Source: Paenochrobactrum pullorum
GTDB taxonomy: Bacteria > Pseudomonadota > Alphaproteobacteria > Rhizobiales > Rhizobiaceae
Length of the DNA: 64,000 nucleotides
Assembly: GCF_041929845.1 (NCBI RefSeq)
Contig: NZ_JBHEEH010000001.1
Location: 372,001-436,000, forward strand
Reading direction: 5' to 3'
The notes below the pieces were generated by a model, which was given only the letters and a program-made list of their open reading frames with translations, made no database searches and was not told the origin of the DNA. The position numbers and the translations under genes are program-made. Positions 34,985-44,488 of the stretch are shown here, piece after piece (within the stretch, counting starts at the first letter, position 1; every line of letters begins with the position of its first letter).

Positions 34985-35704
34985 GTGTCACATCAAACTG
35001 TTGAACAGGCAATCGTGCTCGACAATATTGAGCTAACTTTAGGACACGGAGTTTCTTCCGTTCATGTATTGAAAGGCATTAGCCTGTCATTGCAACAAGG
35101 GCATTCTTTCGGCATCGTCGGGCCTTCGGGCTCCGGTAAATCAACGCTTTTGATGGTGCTGGCTGGTTTGGAAAAAGTTGATAGCGGCAGTGTCACCATT
35201 CATGGCGAGCGCCTTGATTTGATGAATGAAGATCAGGCAGCTGCATTCCGCGGTCAGAATATCGGTATTGTTTTTCAATCTTTTCATCTGATTCCCAACA
35301 TGACAGCACTCGAAAATGTGGCGGTGCCGCTGGAACTGGCTGGGCGCAAAGATGCTTTTGAGGTGGCTGAAAAAGAATTGCGCGCTGTTGGCCTTGGAGA
35401 ACGCCTTAATCATTACCCTTCCCAATTATCGGGTGGCGAACAGCAGCGTGTGGCCATTGCCCGCGCACTTGCGCCATCGCCGAAAATTCTGATCGCCGAT
35501 GAGCCAACCGGTAATCTGGACACGGTCACAGGCCAGCAAATTACTGATCTCCTTTTTACCAAGCAGCGTGAAACTGGCTTGACGATGGTGCTTGTCACCC
35601 ATGATCCTTCACTGGCGGCGCGTTGTGATCTGGAAATTCCGGTACGGTCCGGCTTGATCGAAAGCGAAAAGATGAACGCCTCAAGGCAGGCGGTATCTGC
35701 ATGA
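34985..35704 (+). CDS. ABC transporter ATPase (YbbA family)
   Basis: A 239-residue ATPase of the LolD/MacB/YbbA type. Walker A GPSGSGKST, Q-loop IVFQSFHLIPNMTA, signature LSGGEQQR, Walker B LIADEPTGNLD and H-loop VTHDPS are all present. Start codon: GTG at 34985 (MSHQTVEQ), chosen because GGGAAG lies upstream; an upstream GTG would add 14 residues. It overlaps the permease gene by 4 bp. In E. coli the YbbA/YbbP pair is next to tesA as here. Its cargo is not established, and lipid or lipoprotein release are the usual proposals. Confidence 0.92.
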   Translation: MSHQTVEQAIVLDNIELTLGHGVSSVHVLKGISLSLQQGHSFGIVGPSGSGKSTLLMVLAGLEKVDSGSVTIHGERLDLMNEDQAAAFRGQNIGIVFQSFHLIPNMTALENVAVPLELAGRKDAFEVAEKELRAVGLGERLNHYPSQLSGGEQQRVAIARALAPSPKILIADEPTGNLDTVTGQQITDLLFTKQRETGLTMVLVTHDPSLAARCDLEIPVRSGLIESEKMNASRQAVSA

Positions 35705-38250
35705 GCGTGATTAAATCTGTGGCGCTGGCGCTACGCTATGCTCTGCGTGAAATGCGCGGTGGTTTGAGCGGTTTTTATGTGTTCATTGCCTGTATTGCCT
35801 TAGGCGTGGCTGCAATCGGCGGCGTTAATTCGGTGGCGCAATCGGTGGGCGATGGCATTGCTGCACAAGGGCGCAGCATCCTGGCGGGCGACATGAGCTT
35901 TGCGTTGCAGCAGCGCCAGGTCACGCAAGCAGAAAAACATTTTTTAGACAAGCAAGGTCAATTATCCGAAAGCGCCACCATGCGCTCGATGGCCAGAAAA
36001 GCCGATGGCAGTGACCAGTCCTTGGTTGAAGTTAAGGCTGTCGATCAGAGCTATCCGCTTTATGGTGATTTAAAAACCACGCCTGATCTCGCGCAAGATG
36101 CGCGTTTTGCGCCACAAGATGGTATCTATGGAGCGTTGGTTTCGCAGCTTTTTCTTGACCGGATGGGCATGAATATCGGCGACGATATTCTACTCGGCAC
36201 TGCACGTTTTCAATTGCGGGCTGTGATCGACGAAGAGCCGGATTTATTATCGGACGGCTTTAGTTTTGCGCCCCGTTTTATGATATCGCTCGATGCTTTA
36301 TCCGGTGCCGGTCTTATTCAACCCGGAAGTTTGGTCACTCATATTTATAAGATCGCATTGCCTGATGATGCAGGCGATAGTGCGTTGACGCAAATTCGCG
36401 CCGACGCCGCTAAAGACTTTCCCGATGCAGGCTGGAATATCCGCAGCCGCAACAATGCGGCACCATCTTTAACGGCGAATATTGAACGTTTCTCGCAGTT
36501 TTTAACTCTTGTTGGTTTAACAGCACTGATCGTTGGTGGTGTTGGCGTGGCCAATGCGGTGCGTGCTTATCTTGACAGCAAACGTGCCGTGATTGCGATG
36601 TTTAAATCACTGGGGGCGCCTGCGCGTTTTGCAGTTCTTGTCTATCTCATCCAGATCACACTGATTGCTTTGATCGGTATTGTGATTGGCTTAGGACTTG
36701 CAATGCTTATTCCTTTTGCCGCAATGGCGGCATTGGATGGCTATCTGCCGGTGACAGGTATGAGCGGTGTTTATCCTTGGTCGCTGTTTTTGGCCGCTGT
36801 TTTTGGCCTCATCACAGTTTGGGCTTTTGCCAGCATCCCGCTGGGGCGGGCACGCTCTGTCGCACCAACAGAATTGCTGCGCGAAAACGGTGTGGCACAT
36901 CATGGCCGCGCGCCTTGGATTTATTTTATCCTTGCTTTTGCTTTGATGGCACTGTTGGCCGGATTGGCGCTTTACGTGGCTTATGACCGGCGCATTGCAG
37001 TGGTGTTTATCACAGCAACGATTGCAGCCTTTATCATTTTGCGGCTGGTGGCACACCTCATTCAATATATCGCTAGAAAAGCACCTCGCACCCGCTCCAC
37101 AGCATTACGTTTGGCTATCGGCAATATTTACCGGCCGAATGCACTGACCTCTTCGGTCGTTTTATCGCTTGGTTTGGGGCTGACATTAATGGTGGCTTTG
37201 GCGCTGGTGGATGGCAATTTGCGTCAGCAAGTGGCCTCCAATATTCCAGCGCAAGCACCTGATTTTTTCTTCGTTGATATACAAAATGCGGAAATCGATG
37301 GCTTCCAGAAATTGGTCGGCGGCATTGCTCCTAACGGTAAACTCACTGCCGCACCCATGTTGCGCGGTCGTGTGATTGAGCTCAATGGCACCAATGTGCG
37401 AAAAATGGATATTCCGGCAGCAGGCGGATGGGTGCTGCGCGGCGATCGCGGCATCACTTTTTCTGCAAATATGCCTGATAATGCGACGCTCAATGAAGGG
37501 GAGTGGTGGCCAACCGACTATAGCGGCGAACCGCTCGTCTCTTTCGCCGCTCAAGAAGCGCAAGATTTGGGCTTGAAAATCGGCGATACGATTACGGTTA
37601 ATGTGCTGGGGCGCAATATTACCGCTAAAATTGCCAATGTCCGGCAGGTGCAATGGGAAACATTGGCGATGAATTTTGTCATGGTGTTTTCGCCTAATAC
37701 CTTTGCCGGTGCGCCGGTGACGTGGCTTTCGACCCTCACTTTGGATAATGGCGATAAAAATCTGACCGCCGATGTGTTGCGACAGGTGACTCAAACCTAT
37801 CCGACCATTACATCCGTTGGTGTCAAAGATGCGGTGGAAGTAGCCAACACATTGATATCACAGCTTTCCACAGCCATTCGTGCAGCCGCTTCGATTGCGT
37901 TGGCGGCATCTGTTCTGGTGTTGGGCGGGGCATTGGCTGCGGGCAATCGGGCGCGGATTTATGATGCTGTGGTGTTAAAAACTTTGGGCGCTACGCGTGG
38001 CACGCTGATTAAAGCCTATGTGCTCGAATATATGCTGCTGGGACTGGCAACAGCTGTTTTTGCGCTTTTGGCCGGCGGTTTGGCTGGCTGGTATGTGATT
38101 GCGCAAATCATGCGGCTGAAAGCAGAATTCTTACCCGATGTAGCAGGTATGACCGTTTTCATCGCATTGATTTTGACGATAGGATTCGGGCTTGCCGGAA
38201 CATGGCGGGTGCTTGGACAAAAGCCGGCCAGTATATTGCGGGAGTTATAA
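35701..38250 (+). CDS. FtsX-like ABC transporter permease (YbbP family)
   Basis: An 849-residue permease of the YbbP type with two FtsX domains. An N-terminal TM helix (about 22-45) is followed by a large periplasmic loop, then a TM cluster (about 260-420), a second loop (about 490-690) and the terminal FtsX core. The final helices contain FIALILTIGFGLAGTWRVLGQKPASILREL, ending with the LREL tail typical of the family. ATGA overlap with the ATPase gene indicates a translated pair. The role is inferred from E. coli YbbA-YbbP and TesA neighbours. Confidence 0.92.
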   Translation: MSVIKSVALALRYALREMRGGLSGFYVFIACIALGVAAIGGVNSVAQSVGDGIAAQGRSILAGDMSFALQQRQVTQAEKHFLDKQGQLSESATMRSMARKADGSDQSLVEVKAVDQSYPLYGDLKTTPDLAQDARFAPQDGIYGALVSQLFLDRMGMNIGDDILLGTARFQLRAVIDEEPDLLSDGFSFAPRFMISLDALSGAGLIQPGSLVTHIYKIALPDDAGDSALTQIRADAAKDFPDAGWNIRSRNNAAPSLTANIERFSQFLTLVGLTALIVGGVGVANAVRAYLDSKRAVIAMFKSLGAPARFAVLVYLIQITLIALIGIVIGLGLAMLIPFAAMAALDGYLPVTGMSGVYPWSLFLAAVFGLITVWAFASIPLGRARSVAPTELLRENGVAHHGRAPWIYFILAFALMALLAGLALYVAYDRRIAVVFITATIAAFIILRLVAHLIQYIARKAPRTRSTALRLAIGNIYRPNALTSSVVLSLGLGLTLMVALALVDGNLRQQVASNIPAQAPDFFFVDIQNAEIDGFQKLVGGIAPNGKLTAAPMLRGRVIELNGTNVRKMDIPAAGGWVLRGDRGITFSANMPDNATLNEGEWWPTDYSGEPLVSFAAQEAQDLGLKIGDTITVNVLGRNITAKIANVRQVQWETLAMNFVMVFSPNTFAGAPVTWLSTLTLDNGDKNLTADVLRQVTQTYPTITSVGVKDAVEVANTLISQLSTAIRAAASIALAASVLVLGGALAAGNRARIYDAVVLKTLGATRGTLIKAYVLEYMLLGLATAVFALLAGGLAGWYVIAQIMRLKAEFLPDVAGMTVFIALILTIGFGLAGTWRVLGQKPASILREL

Positions 38251-38495
38251 CAGGAGCAATTTTATCGGATTTTATGTTAAGGTACTGGTCGATATATAAA
38301 AAAACGACCCGAATCGTGGCGGAATCGCTGGTTTTTTTAAACATTGTCTTGTGTCGGGGCTTGATAATCCCCATAATATGTTCAGGCATGCTGGGGTCCC
38401 GCCAGCGGCGCCTGGAGTGTTTTGGTGGTCACGTATGTTTCGTGAATGCTGAGCGCACCGACACCGGACGGGACAACGCAAAAGGATTTTAAGTC

Positions 38496-39272
38496 ATGGC
38501 TGACTATCGCAACATTCAGGCGCGTGGTCCGGTTGGAGCCCGCGCAGAAGCAGGCATCGATCAGGGCCTGCGCAGTTACATGCTCGGCGTCTATAATATG
38601 ATGGCTATTGGTTTGGCTGTCACAGGTATTGCGGCTTTCGCAATGGCTGCATTGGCAACCACCACAGATGCATCATTGGCCGTCGCGCAGATGAGCAACG
38701 GTAAAATGCTCACCTCATTTGGCGCAACTCTTTACACCTCGCCATTGCGCTGGGTTGTAATGCTTGCACCATTGGCTGCAGTCTTCTTCCTGAGCTTCCG
38801 CATTGAACGTCTTTCAGTTGCAACAGCAAATGCTGTGTTCTGGGGCTATGCGGCGCTGGTAGGTATTTCGCTTTCATCGGTTTTCCTGGTCTTCACCGGC
38901 GAAAGCATCGTTCGTACATTCTTCGTAACGGCTGCTTCATTCGGCGCGCTGTCGCTTTATGGTTACACCACCAAGCGTGACCTGTCGGCGATGGGCTCGT
39001 TCCTGATGATGGGTCTCTTCGGCCTGATCATTGCATCTGTTGTTAATATTTTCCTCGGCTCTACCGCGTTGCAGTTTGCAATCTCGGTTATCGGCGTATT
39101 GATCTTTGCTGGTTTGACCGCTTATGACACCCAGTCGATCAAGGAAATGTATTACGAAGGTGATGGTTCCGAAACGCAGGGTCGTAAAGTTGTTATGGGC
39201 GCGCTGCGTCTGTATCTCGACTTCATCAATATGTTCATGTTCCTGCTTCAGTTCATGGGCAACCGGGACTAA
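38496..39272 (+). CDS. Bax inhibitor-1/YccA family membrane protein
   Basis: A 258-residue integral membrane protein with about seven helices. The BI-1 signature region is seen in LSSVFLVFTGESIVRTFFVT and in the C-terminal TAYDTQSIKEMYYEGDG, whose two Asp residues belong to the pH-sensing or Ca2+-leak site of BI-1 proteins. The N-terminal QARGPVGARAEAGIDQGLRS is typical of the alphaproteobacterial subgroup. The upstream gap has AAGG about 8 nt before the ATG. Likely monocistronic with a terminator. Function: inner-membrane ion leak and stress tolerance, from homology. Confidence 0.92.
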   Translation: MADYRNIQARGPVGARAEAGIDQGLRSYMLGVYNMMAIGLAVTGIAAFAMAALATTTDASLAVAQMSNGKMLTSFGATLYTSPLRWVVMLAPLAAVFFLSFRIERLSVATANAVFWGYAALVGISLSSVFLVFTGESIVRTFFVTAASFGALSLYGYTTKRDLSAMGSFLMMGLFGLIIASVVNIFLGSTALQFAISVIGVLIFAGLTAYDTQSIKEMYYEGDGSETQGRKVVMGALRLYLDFINMFMFLLQFMGNRD

Positions 39273-39293
39273 TCACTGAATGTGAATGAATTG

Positions 39294-39323
39294 AAAAAGG
39301 CGGCTGAATGGCCGCCTTTTTTA
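39294..39323 (+). terminator. Bax-inhibitor gene terminator
   Basis: AAAGGCGGC / GCCGCCTTT stem with a short TGAAT loop and TTTTTTATT after it. Confidence 0.88.
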
Positions 39324-39473
39324 TTGGTTTTTTTTTAAAAACCCCCTCTTTTTTAATTAGGTCTTGTGCCTTTCATTTAAACTATGCAATAGCACTCATG
39401 ATTATGTCTCCGCCTGCTTTTATGCAGCTACGCGTTCCCGACATGTGATGCCGGGAGGATACAGGAATAAATC

Positions 39474-40013
39474 ATGGTTAGTCTTCGCAAGTTTCAGTTT
39501 TCGGATTTCGCCGATGTCTATGCTATTTATTCAGATGCAGTAGAAAAAGGCACTGGTAGCTATGAAACCGAGCCGCCGACGATGACGGATATGCGCGGCC
39601 GACTGACCATGCTGATTGCACAAGGCTTTCCGCTGATTGTGGCGGTGGAAGGCGATCAGGTGCTGGGCTATGCCTATGGCAGCTATTTCCGCACGCGGCC
39701 TGCTTATCGCTGGATGGTGGAAGATTCAATTTACATTGCTGAAGAGGCGCGCGGGCAGGGCATTGGCAAATTGCTTTTAAGCGAGTTGATCAAGCAATGC
39801 ACTGCTTTGGGTTTCCGCCAGATGGTGTCGGTGATTGGTGATGCCGAGGGCAATTTCGGCTCGGTACGTTTGCATGAAAGTTTGGGCTTTATCGAGTGTG
39901 GCCGCATTAAAGGTTCCGGCTTCAAACATGAACGTTGGCTTGATACTTTGTTGATGCAGTTTGAACTGAATGAAGGTGATAAAGTGCCAGCAAACAAGCC
40001 GCCTTTTGCCTGA
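39474..40013 (+). CDS. GNAT N-acetyltransferase (phosphinothricin-acetyltransferase-like)
   Basis: A 179-residue acetyltransferase of the GNAT fold. Acetyl-CoA motif A is EEARGQGIGKLLLSELIK (residues about 86-103), and FGSVRLHESLGFIECGRIK is the usual C-terminal strand/helix. RTRPAYRWMVEDSIYIAEEA is typical of PAT/MddA-like enzymes, which acetylate methionine sulfoximine, phosphinothricin or related compounds. Substrate unconfirmed. Followed by a long gene-poor gap, so it ends its own transcription unit. Confidence 0.9.
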   Translation: MVSLRKFQFSDFADVYAIYSDAVEKGTGSYETEPPTMTDMRGRLTMLIAQGFPLIVAVEGDQVLGYAYGSYFRTRPAYRWMVEDSIYIAEEARGQGIGKLLLSELIKQCTALGFRQMVSVIGDAEGNFGSVRLHESLGFIECGRIKGSGFKHERWLDTLLMQFELNEGDKVPANKPPFA

Positions 40014-40026
40014 TTTTTTAAGTATT

Positions 40027-40129
40027 CTAGAGCGTATCGCACTTAATCGTATCCACCGTGCTCGCTCTAGCGTTTTGTTTTTACGCATGTCTTTATCCTA
40101 AAACCGGTGCCCACTTTTGGGAGACATGC
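40027..40129. repeat. palindromic dispersed repeat (RIME-like)
   Basis: Two linked inverted repeats: CTAGAGCG (40027-40034) with CGCTCTAG (40063-40070), and GCATGTCT (40085-40092) with AGACATGC (40122-40129). The inner part reads CCTAAAACCGGTGCCC with a complementary TTTTGGG. This combination is a frequent intergenic element in Brucella, Ochrobactrum and rhizobia, as I recall from those genomes. Only one copy was seen here. Confidence 0.75.
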
Positions 40130-40194
40130 TTTAGATGCAACACCAATAGCGACCTGTCGCTTTTGATAAAAAGCCGACAGCGTCGTGATAAGTG

Positions 40195-40241
40195 GTGGCA
40201 GTACATGGTGCTGCCACACGCGCGGAGTGAGCTCCACGCGT
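40195..40241. repeat. pair of hairpins after the RIME-like repeat
   Basis: GTGGCAG / CTGCCAC (40195-40217) and ACGCG-GGAG / CTCC-CGCGT with a TGAG loop (40218-40241) directly follow one another. They may belong to the same composite repeat or act as terminators; there is no T-run. Confidence 0.55.
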
Positions 40242-40810
40242 TTATTTATGCTTACTAACACAGCGTTTCTGCGCCGGTTAGAGCCGCTCATCGTCAAGCA
40301 CAGCATAGTGCAAAGATGTCGCTTCACCTCCTTCGGTTTAAGATAAGGGTATTGCAAAAGCGCTTCACGCAAAACGCAGCATGCATTTACGAGCGATTAT
40401 TTTTTCGTGTGCAGAGACGGCCGCAATGCGTTCTCATTGAAAGCGCACATATATCTCTGCTCATAAAGTGCATTGCTGCTGTGGTGCTCTAACCCGCCAG
40501 TTTTGCGAGTATGATGTAATAAATAAGCATGCCTGCTCTTGAGATTGACATTATATAGCTCCGTCATTTGAAAAAACTTTTTAATAAAAGACAAATTTTT
40601 ACGCTTAATTGGACTTCGGTCTGAATGATTATGTGCCTCTATATATAGCTTTATTTGGCGCTGTTTGGAATCCCGTTGCTTTACTTGATCTGCTGATTGC
40701 ATCAGAAAGCGCTGACATAATTTTCAATGAAATTAAGCTTAGTTCAGGAAGTGCTTAATAACGTGATCTGTGCGTGGTGAGAGGCTCTCTGATTCGCTTT
40801 TGCGCGGCAT
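40242..40810. other. gene-poor gap between GNAT and acnA
   Basis: About 570 bp without a supported gene. A 101-codon minus-strand frame (40397-40702) lacks a ribosome site and a recognisable family. No RNA gene or mobile element was identified. The stretch may be a decayed gene or a structural spacer. Confidence 0.5.
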
Positions 40811-40843
40811 AAAAAATGCCGCCGGATCGCTCCGGCGGCATTT
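40811..40843 (-). terminator. acnA terminator
   Basis: A perfect 10-bp TGCCGCCGGA / TCCGGCGGCA stem around TCGC; on the minus strand it ends in a run of six T, 25 bp after the acnA stop. Confidence 0.92.
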
Positions 40844-40867
40844 GTGATTTTATATCCGGCTTACAGA

Positions 40868-43555
40868 TTAAGAAGCCAGATCACGTAAGACCGTCTGCAA
40901 AATGCCGCCGTTCTTCATGTAGTCGATTTCATCAAGTGTATCGATGCGGCAGATCAGTGGAACTTGCTTCACGCTGCCATCAGCAAAGGTGATGGTGGAG
41001 TTGATAACCTGACGCGGACGTACATTTTCCAGACCTTCAATGGTGACCATTTCGTCACCTTTGATGCCGAGGGACTGCCAGCTGGTGCCGTCTTCAAACA
41101 CGAATGGTACGATACCCATACCAACGAGGTTGGAGCGGTGAATACGTTCAAAAGACTGCGCAATCACGGCTTTGACGCCGAGCAGATTGGTGCCCTTTGC
41201 AGCCCAGTCACGCGATGATCCGTTACCATATTCCACACCGGCAAACACAACCAATGGAACGCCTTCATCTTTATACTGCATTGCTGCATCATAAATTGAA
41301 GTTTCTTCCTTGGATGGGTAGTGGATGGTGTAACCGCCTTCACGGCCGTTTTCACCCAGCATGTGGTTGCGGATACGGATATTGGCAAATGTACCGCGCA
41401 TCATCACTTCGTGATTACCACGACGTGTACCGTACTGGTTGAAGTCTGCAACAGCCACGCCGTTATCGAGCAGATATTTACCGGCAGGCGACTGTGCCTT
41501 GATCGAACCGGCAGGGGAGATGTGGTCGGTGGTGATCTTGTCGCCGAAGAGACCGAGAACACGTGCGCCCTTAACATCATTGATCTTGCCGGCAGATTTG
41601 CCCATGCCGACAAAATATGGCGGGTTCTGCACATAAGTGGACTTGTCATCCCAGGCATAGGTCTGGCCATCCGGCACCTGAACGGCCTGCCAGTTTTCGT
41701 CGCCTTTAAATACGTCCGCATATTTTTCAGAGAAGATTTTGCGGGTTACGTTCTTGGCGATGAATTCCTGAATCTCGGCCGATGAAGGCCAGATATCACG
41801 AAGATAAACCGGATTGCCGTTCTGGTCTTCGCCCAAAGGCTCAGATGTGAGGTCTTTGGTGACAGTACCGGCCAGCGCGTGGGCCACAACCAATGGCGGG
41901 GAAGCCAGATAGTTTGCCTGTACGTCCGGTGATACGCGACCTTCAAAGTTACGGTTACCGGAGAGAACAGCCGCCGCAATCAGACCCTTTTCATTGATGG
42001 TCTTGGAAATGGCAGCAGGCAGTGGACCGGAGTTACCGATACAGGTGGTGCAACCAAAGCCGACAAGGTTGAAGCCCAATGCGTCGAGGTCTTTTTGCAG
42101 GCCGGCGCTTTCGAGATAGGCTGCAACAACCTGAGAACCCGGAGCCAGCGAGGTTTTAACCCAAGGCTTGGTTTTCAAGCCTTTGGCGACTGCATTGCGT
42201 GCGAGAAGACCGGCAGCAATAAGAACACTTGGGTTGGATGTGTTGGTGCAGGAGGTAATTGCAGCAATAGCAACATCACCATGACCGAGATCATAATCTT
42301 CACCTTCTACAGCGTAGCGTGCATCCTGACCGGTTGTTTTTTTGTATTCTGTTTCCAATGCCGTGGCAAAGCCGGAGGCAATACCTTCAAGCGGAATACG
42401 GCCTTCAGGGCGTTTTGGTCCAGCCATAGAAGGCACAACATCGCTCATGTCCAGCTCGAGAATGTCGGTGAATACAGGATCTTCCGAACCTGCTTCACGC
42501 CACATGCCTTGTGCGCGCGAATAAGCTTCAACCAGTGCCATACGTTCTTCTGTACGGCCGGTGGTGTTCATATAGTTGAGGGTTTCTTTGTCCACAGGGA
42601 AGAAACCACAGGTCGCACCATATTCAGGGCCCATATTGGCAATGGTGGCGCGATCGGCGAGGGTCATATTGTCGAGACCAGGGCCGAAGAATTCAACGAA
42701 CTTACCGACAACGCCTTTTTTACGCAGCATCTGCGTAACGGTCAGCACCAAGTCAGTTGCGGTGACGCCTTCTTTAACCTTACCGGTCAGCTTGAAGCCG
42801 ATAACTTCCGGCAACAGCATGGAAACAGGCTGGCCGAGCATGGCAGCTTCAGCTTCAATACCGCCAACACCCCAGCCCAGCACGCCGAGGCCATTGACCA
42901 TGGTGGTGTGACTGTCGGTACCAACGCATGTATCAGGATAAGCAACGGTGACGCCGTCTTCTTCTTTGGTCCATACGGTCTGCGCCAGATATTCAAGGTT
43001 GACCTGATGGCAGATACCGGTGCCAGGAGGCACAACGCGGAAGTTCTGGAATGCCTGCTGACCCCATTTGAGGAAGCGGTAGCGTTCGCCGTTGCGTTCA
43101 TATTCCAGATCAACGTTGCGTTTGAAAGCGTTTGCATTGCCGAATTCGTCAACGATGACGGAGTGGTCAATTACGAGGTCAACCGGCACGAGCGGGTTGA
43201 TTTTTTCAGGGTCGCCGCCGAGCGAAACCATTGCATCGCGCATTGCAGCCAGATCAACAACGGCCGGAACGCCGGTAAAATCCTGCATCAAAACGCGGGC
43301 TGGACGATATGCAATTTCGGCACCTGCGGTACCGCGGTCGGTCAGCCATTTGGCAACATTTTCAATGTCTGTTTTTTTGACAGAGCGGCCGTCTTCAAAA
43401 CGAAGGAGGTTTTCAAGCAAGACTTTCATGGAGAAAGGCAGCTTGGAAATTCCAGTCAGTCCGTTCTTTTCAGCTTCGGTCAGGCTGTAATAGACATAGT
43501 CCTTGCCCCCTGCTTGCAAGGTTTTGCGGCATTTAAAACTGTCGATTTGCGACAC
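40868..43555 (-). CDS. acnA: aconitate hydratase A
   Basis: Citrate to isocitrate isomerase of the TCA cycle with a [4Fe-4S] cluster, 895 residues (the IRP1/AcnA type). Cluster ligands appear in ITSCTNTSNPSV and FGCTTCIGNSGPL, and the catalytic GTDSHTTM block is present. The start is GTG with AGGA 8 nt upstream. It is divergent from ccmA. An ICE-type site (43756-43772) lies between them, about 200 bp from the acnA start, consistent with known Irr control of acnA in rhizobia: iron-rich enzyme synthesis follows iron supply. Confidence 0.97.
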   Translation of the reverse strand: MSQIDSFKCRKTLQAGGKDYVYYSLTEAEKNGLTGISKLPFSMKVLLENLLRFEDGRSVKKTDIENVAKWLTDRGTAGAEIAYRPARVLMQDFTGVPAVVDLAAMRDAMVSLGGDPEKINPLVPVDLVIDHSVIVDEFGNANAFKRNVDLEYERNGERYRFLKWGQQAFQNFRVVPPGTGICHQVNLEYLAQTVWTKEEDGVTVAYPDTCVGTDSHTTMVNGLGVLGWGVGGIEAEAAMLGQPVSMLLPEVIGFKLTGKVKEGVTATDLVLTVTQMLRKKGVVGKFVEFFGPGLDNMTLADRATIANMGPEYGATCGFFPVDKETLNYMNTTGRTEERMALVEAYSRAQGMWREAGSEDPVFTDILELDMSDVVPSMAGPKRPEGRIPLEGIASGFATALETEYKKTTGQDARYAVEGEDYDLGHGDVAIAAITSCTNTSNPSVLIAAGLLARNAVAKGLKTKPWVKTSLAPGSQVVAAYLESAGLQKDLDALGFNLVGFGCTTCIGNSGPLPAAISKTINEKGLIAAAVLSGNRNFEGRVSPDVQANYLASPPLVVAHALAGTVTKDLTSEPLGEDQNGNPVYLRDIWPSSAEIQEFIAKNVTRKIFSEKYADVFKGDENWQAVQVPDGQTYAWDDKSTYVQNPPYFVGMGKSAGKINDVKGARVLGLFGDKITTDHISPAGSIKAQSPAGKYLLDNGVAVADFNQYGTRRGNHEVMMRGTFANIRIRNHMLGENGREGGYTIHYPSKEETSIYDAAMQYKDEGVPLVVFAGVEYGNGSSRDWAAKGTNLLGVKAVIAQSFERIHRSNLVGMGIVPFVFEDGTSWQSLGIKGDEMVTIEGLENVRPRQVINSTITFADGSVKQVPLICRIDTLDEIDYMKNGGILQTVLRDLAS

Positions 43556-43867
43556 GATGTTCGTCCTTCATGCTACTGGCCGGAAAACCAGGACGAACGC
43601 CAAGGCTTGCGTTTCAAGGACGCTGCTCAAGGTGCGGGTGCAGTCATTTCCGCTGTCCGTCCCGACCTGTGCTGTTTTAGCATCAAGCTTTTGAGATCGG
43701 CCAAAATTCGTTTCCACACCGACCGCTGGCATGGTAGCTGCTATATAGAGAGTTTTTTAAAACGATTCTAGATAGATATTGAGAATATTGGCTGGTTGCG
43801 GCGAAATGTTGCGATGCACTATATTTAATCGGTTTGTAATCGCAGATGCAGGGTTTTCGGAGGTGAA
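43556..43867. promoter_or_regulatory. divergent promoter region acnA / ccmA with ICE motif
   Basis: 312 bp between two start codons. It contains TTTAAAACGATTCTAGA at 43756-43772, which matches ICE (TTTAGAA-N3-TTCTAAA) at 12 of 14 fixed positions, with the typical CGA centre. It lies 95 bp before ccmA and 200 bp before acnA. The ccmA start has GGAGG about 5 nt upstream. No gene is supported in the rest of the gap. Confidence 0.6.
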
Positions 43868-44488
43868 ATGCGGGTTGTTGTGACGGATTTAGCCGCGGAA
43901 CGCGGCGGTCAGCATGTTTTTAGCGGCCTATTTTTCAGTCTGGAGCAAGGTAACGCTTTGGTGATTACCGGCGAAAACGGTTCCGGCAAATCCACATTGC
44001 TGCGAATCATTTGTGGTCTGTTGGAGCCGGTACGTGGCTTTATCCGCTTGGAAAGCAGCGACGGGTTGTTGGATCTACAATCCTCATTGCATTATCTCGG
44101 CCATCAAAATGCGATGAAGCCTAGCCTGACAGTGCGTGAGAATTTGCAATATTGGCGCACATTCAATGGTAATCCACATATTGGAATTGACGATGCACTG
44201 GAGCAGGTTGGTCTGATCGGCATTGATCATTTGCCGTTTGGATATTTGTCGACAGGGCAAAAGCGCCGTGTTTCCATTGCCAAGCTTTTGGTCAGCTACC
44301 GCCCGATCTGGGTGGTGGATGAGCCGACCGCCGGCCTTGACGAGGCTTCGGAAAAACGCTTTGCCAATTTGATGAAAACACATTTGGCCGAGGGCGGCAT
44401 GATTATTGCCGCAACCCATATTCCGCTTGGCCTTGAAGGTGCACAAAGAATTGATCTTGGTGCTTATCAAACGGAAAGCGCGGATTAA
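43868..44488 (+). CDS. ccmA: heme exporter ATP-binding protein CcmA
   Basis: ATPase of the cytochrome c maturation system I, 206 residues. It uses ATP to release holo-CcmE from CcmC. Walker A ITGENGSGKSTLLR, signature YLSTGQKRRV and Walker B WVVDEPTAGLDEA are present; LSTGQKRR in place of LSGGQ is typical of CcmA. A GGAGG-type ribosome site lies before the ATG. It shares one base with ccmB. First gene of the ccmABCDG cluster, preceded by an ICE motif that may tie heme export to iron. Confidence 0.96.
   Translation: MRVVVTDLAAERGGQHVFSGLFFSLEQGNALVITGENGSGKSTLLRIICGLLEPVRGFIRLESSDGLLDLQSSLHYLGHQNAMKPSLTVRENLQYWRTFNGNPHIGIDDALEQVGLIGIDHLPFGYLSTGQKRRVSIAKLLVSYRPIWVVDEPTAGLDEASEKRFANLMKTHLAEGGMIIAATHIPLGLEGAQRIDLGAYQTESAD

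Noticed and set aside
40397..40702. 101-codon minus-strand frame in the gap before acnA
   Set aside because: No ribosome site and no family; composition rich in His and Lys, probably chance.
42095..43771. 558-codon open frame on the plus strand opposite acnA
   Set aside because: It is a mirror of the highly conserved acnA coding sequence, lacks a ribosome site and any family signature; codon bias of acnA explains it.
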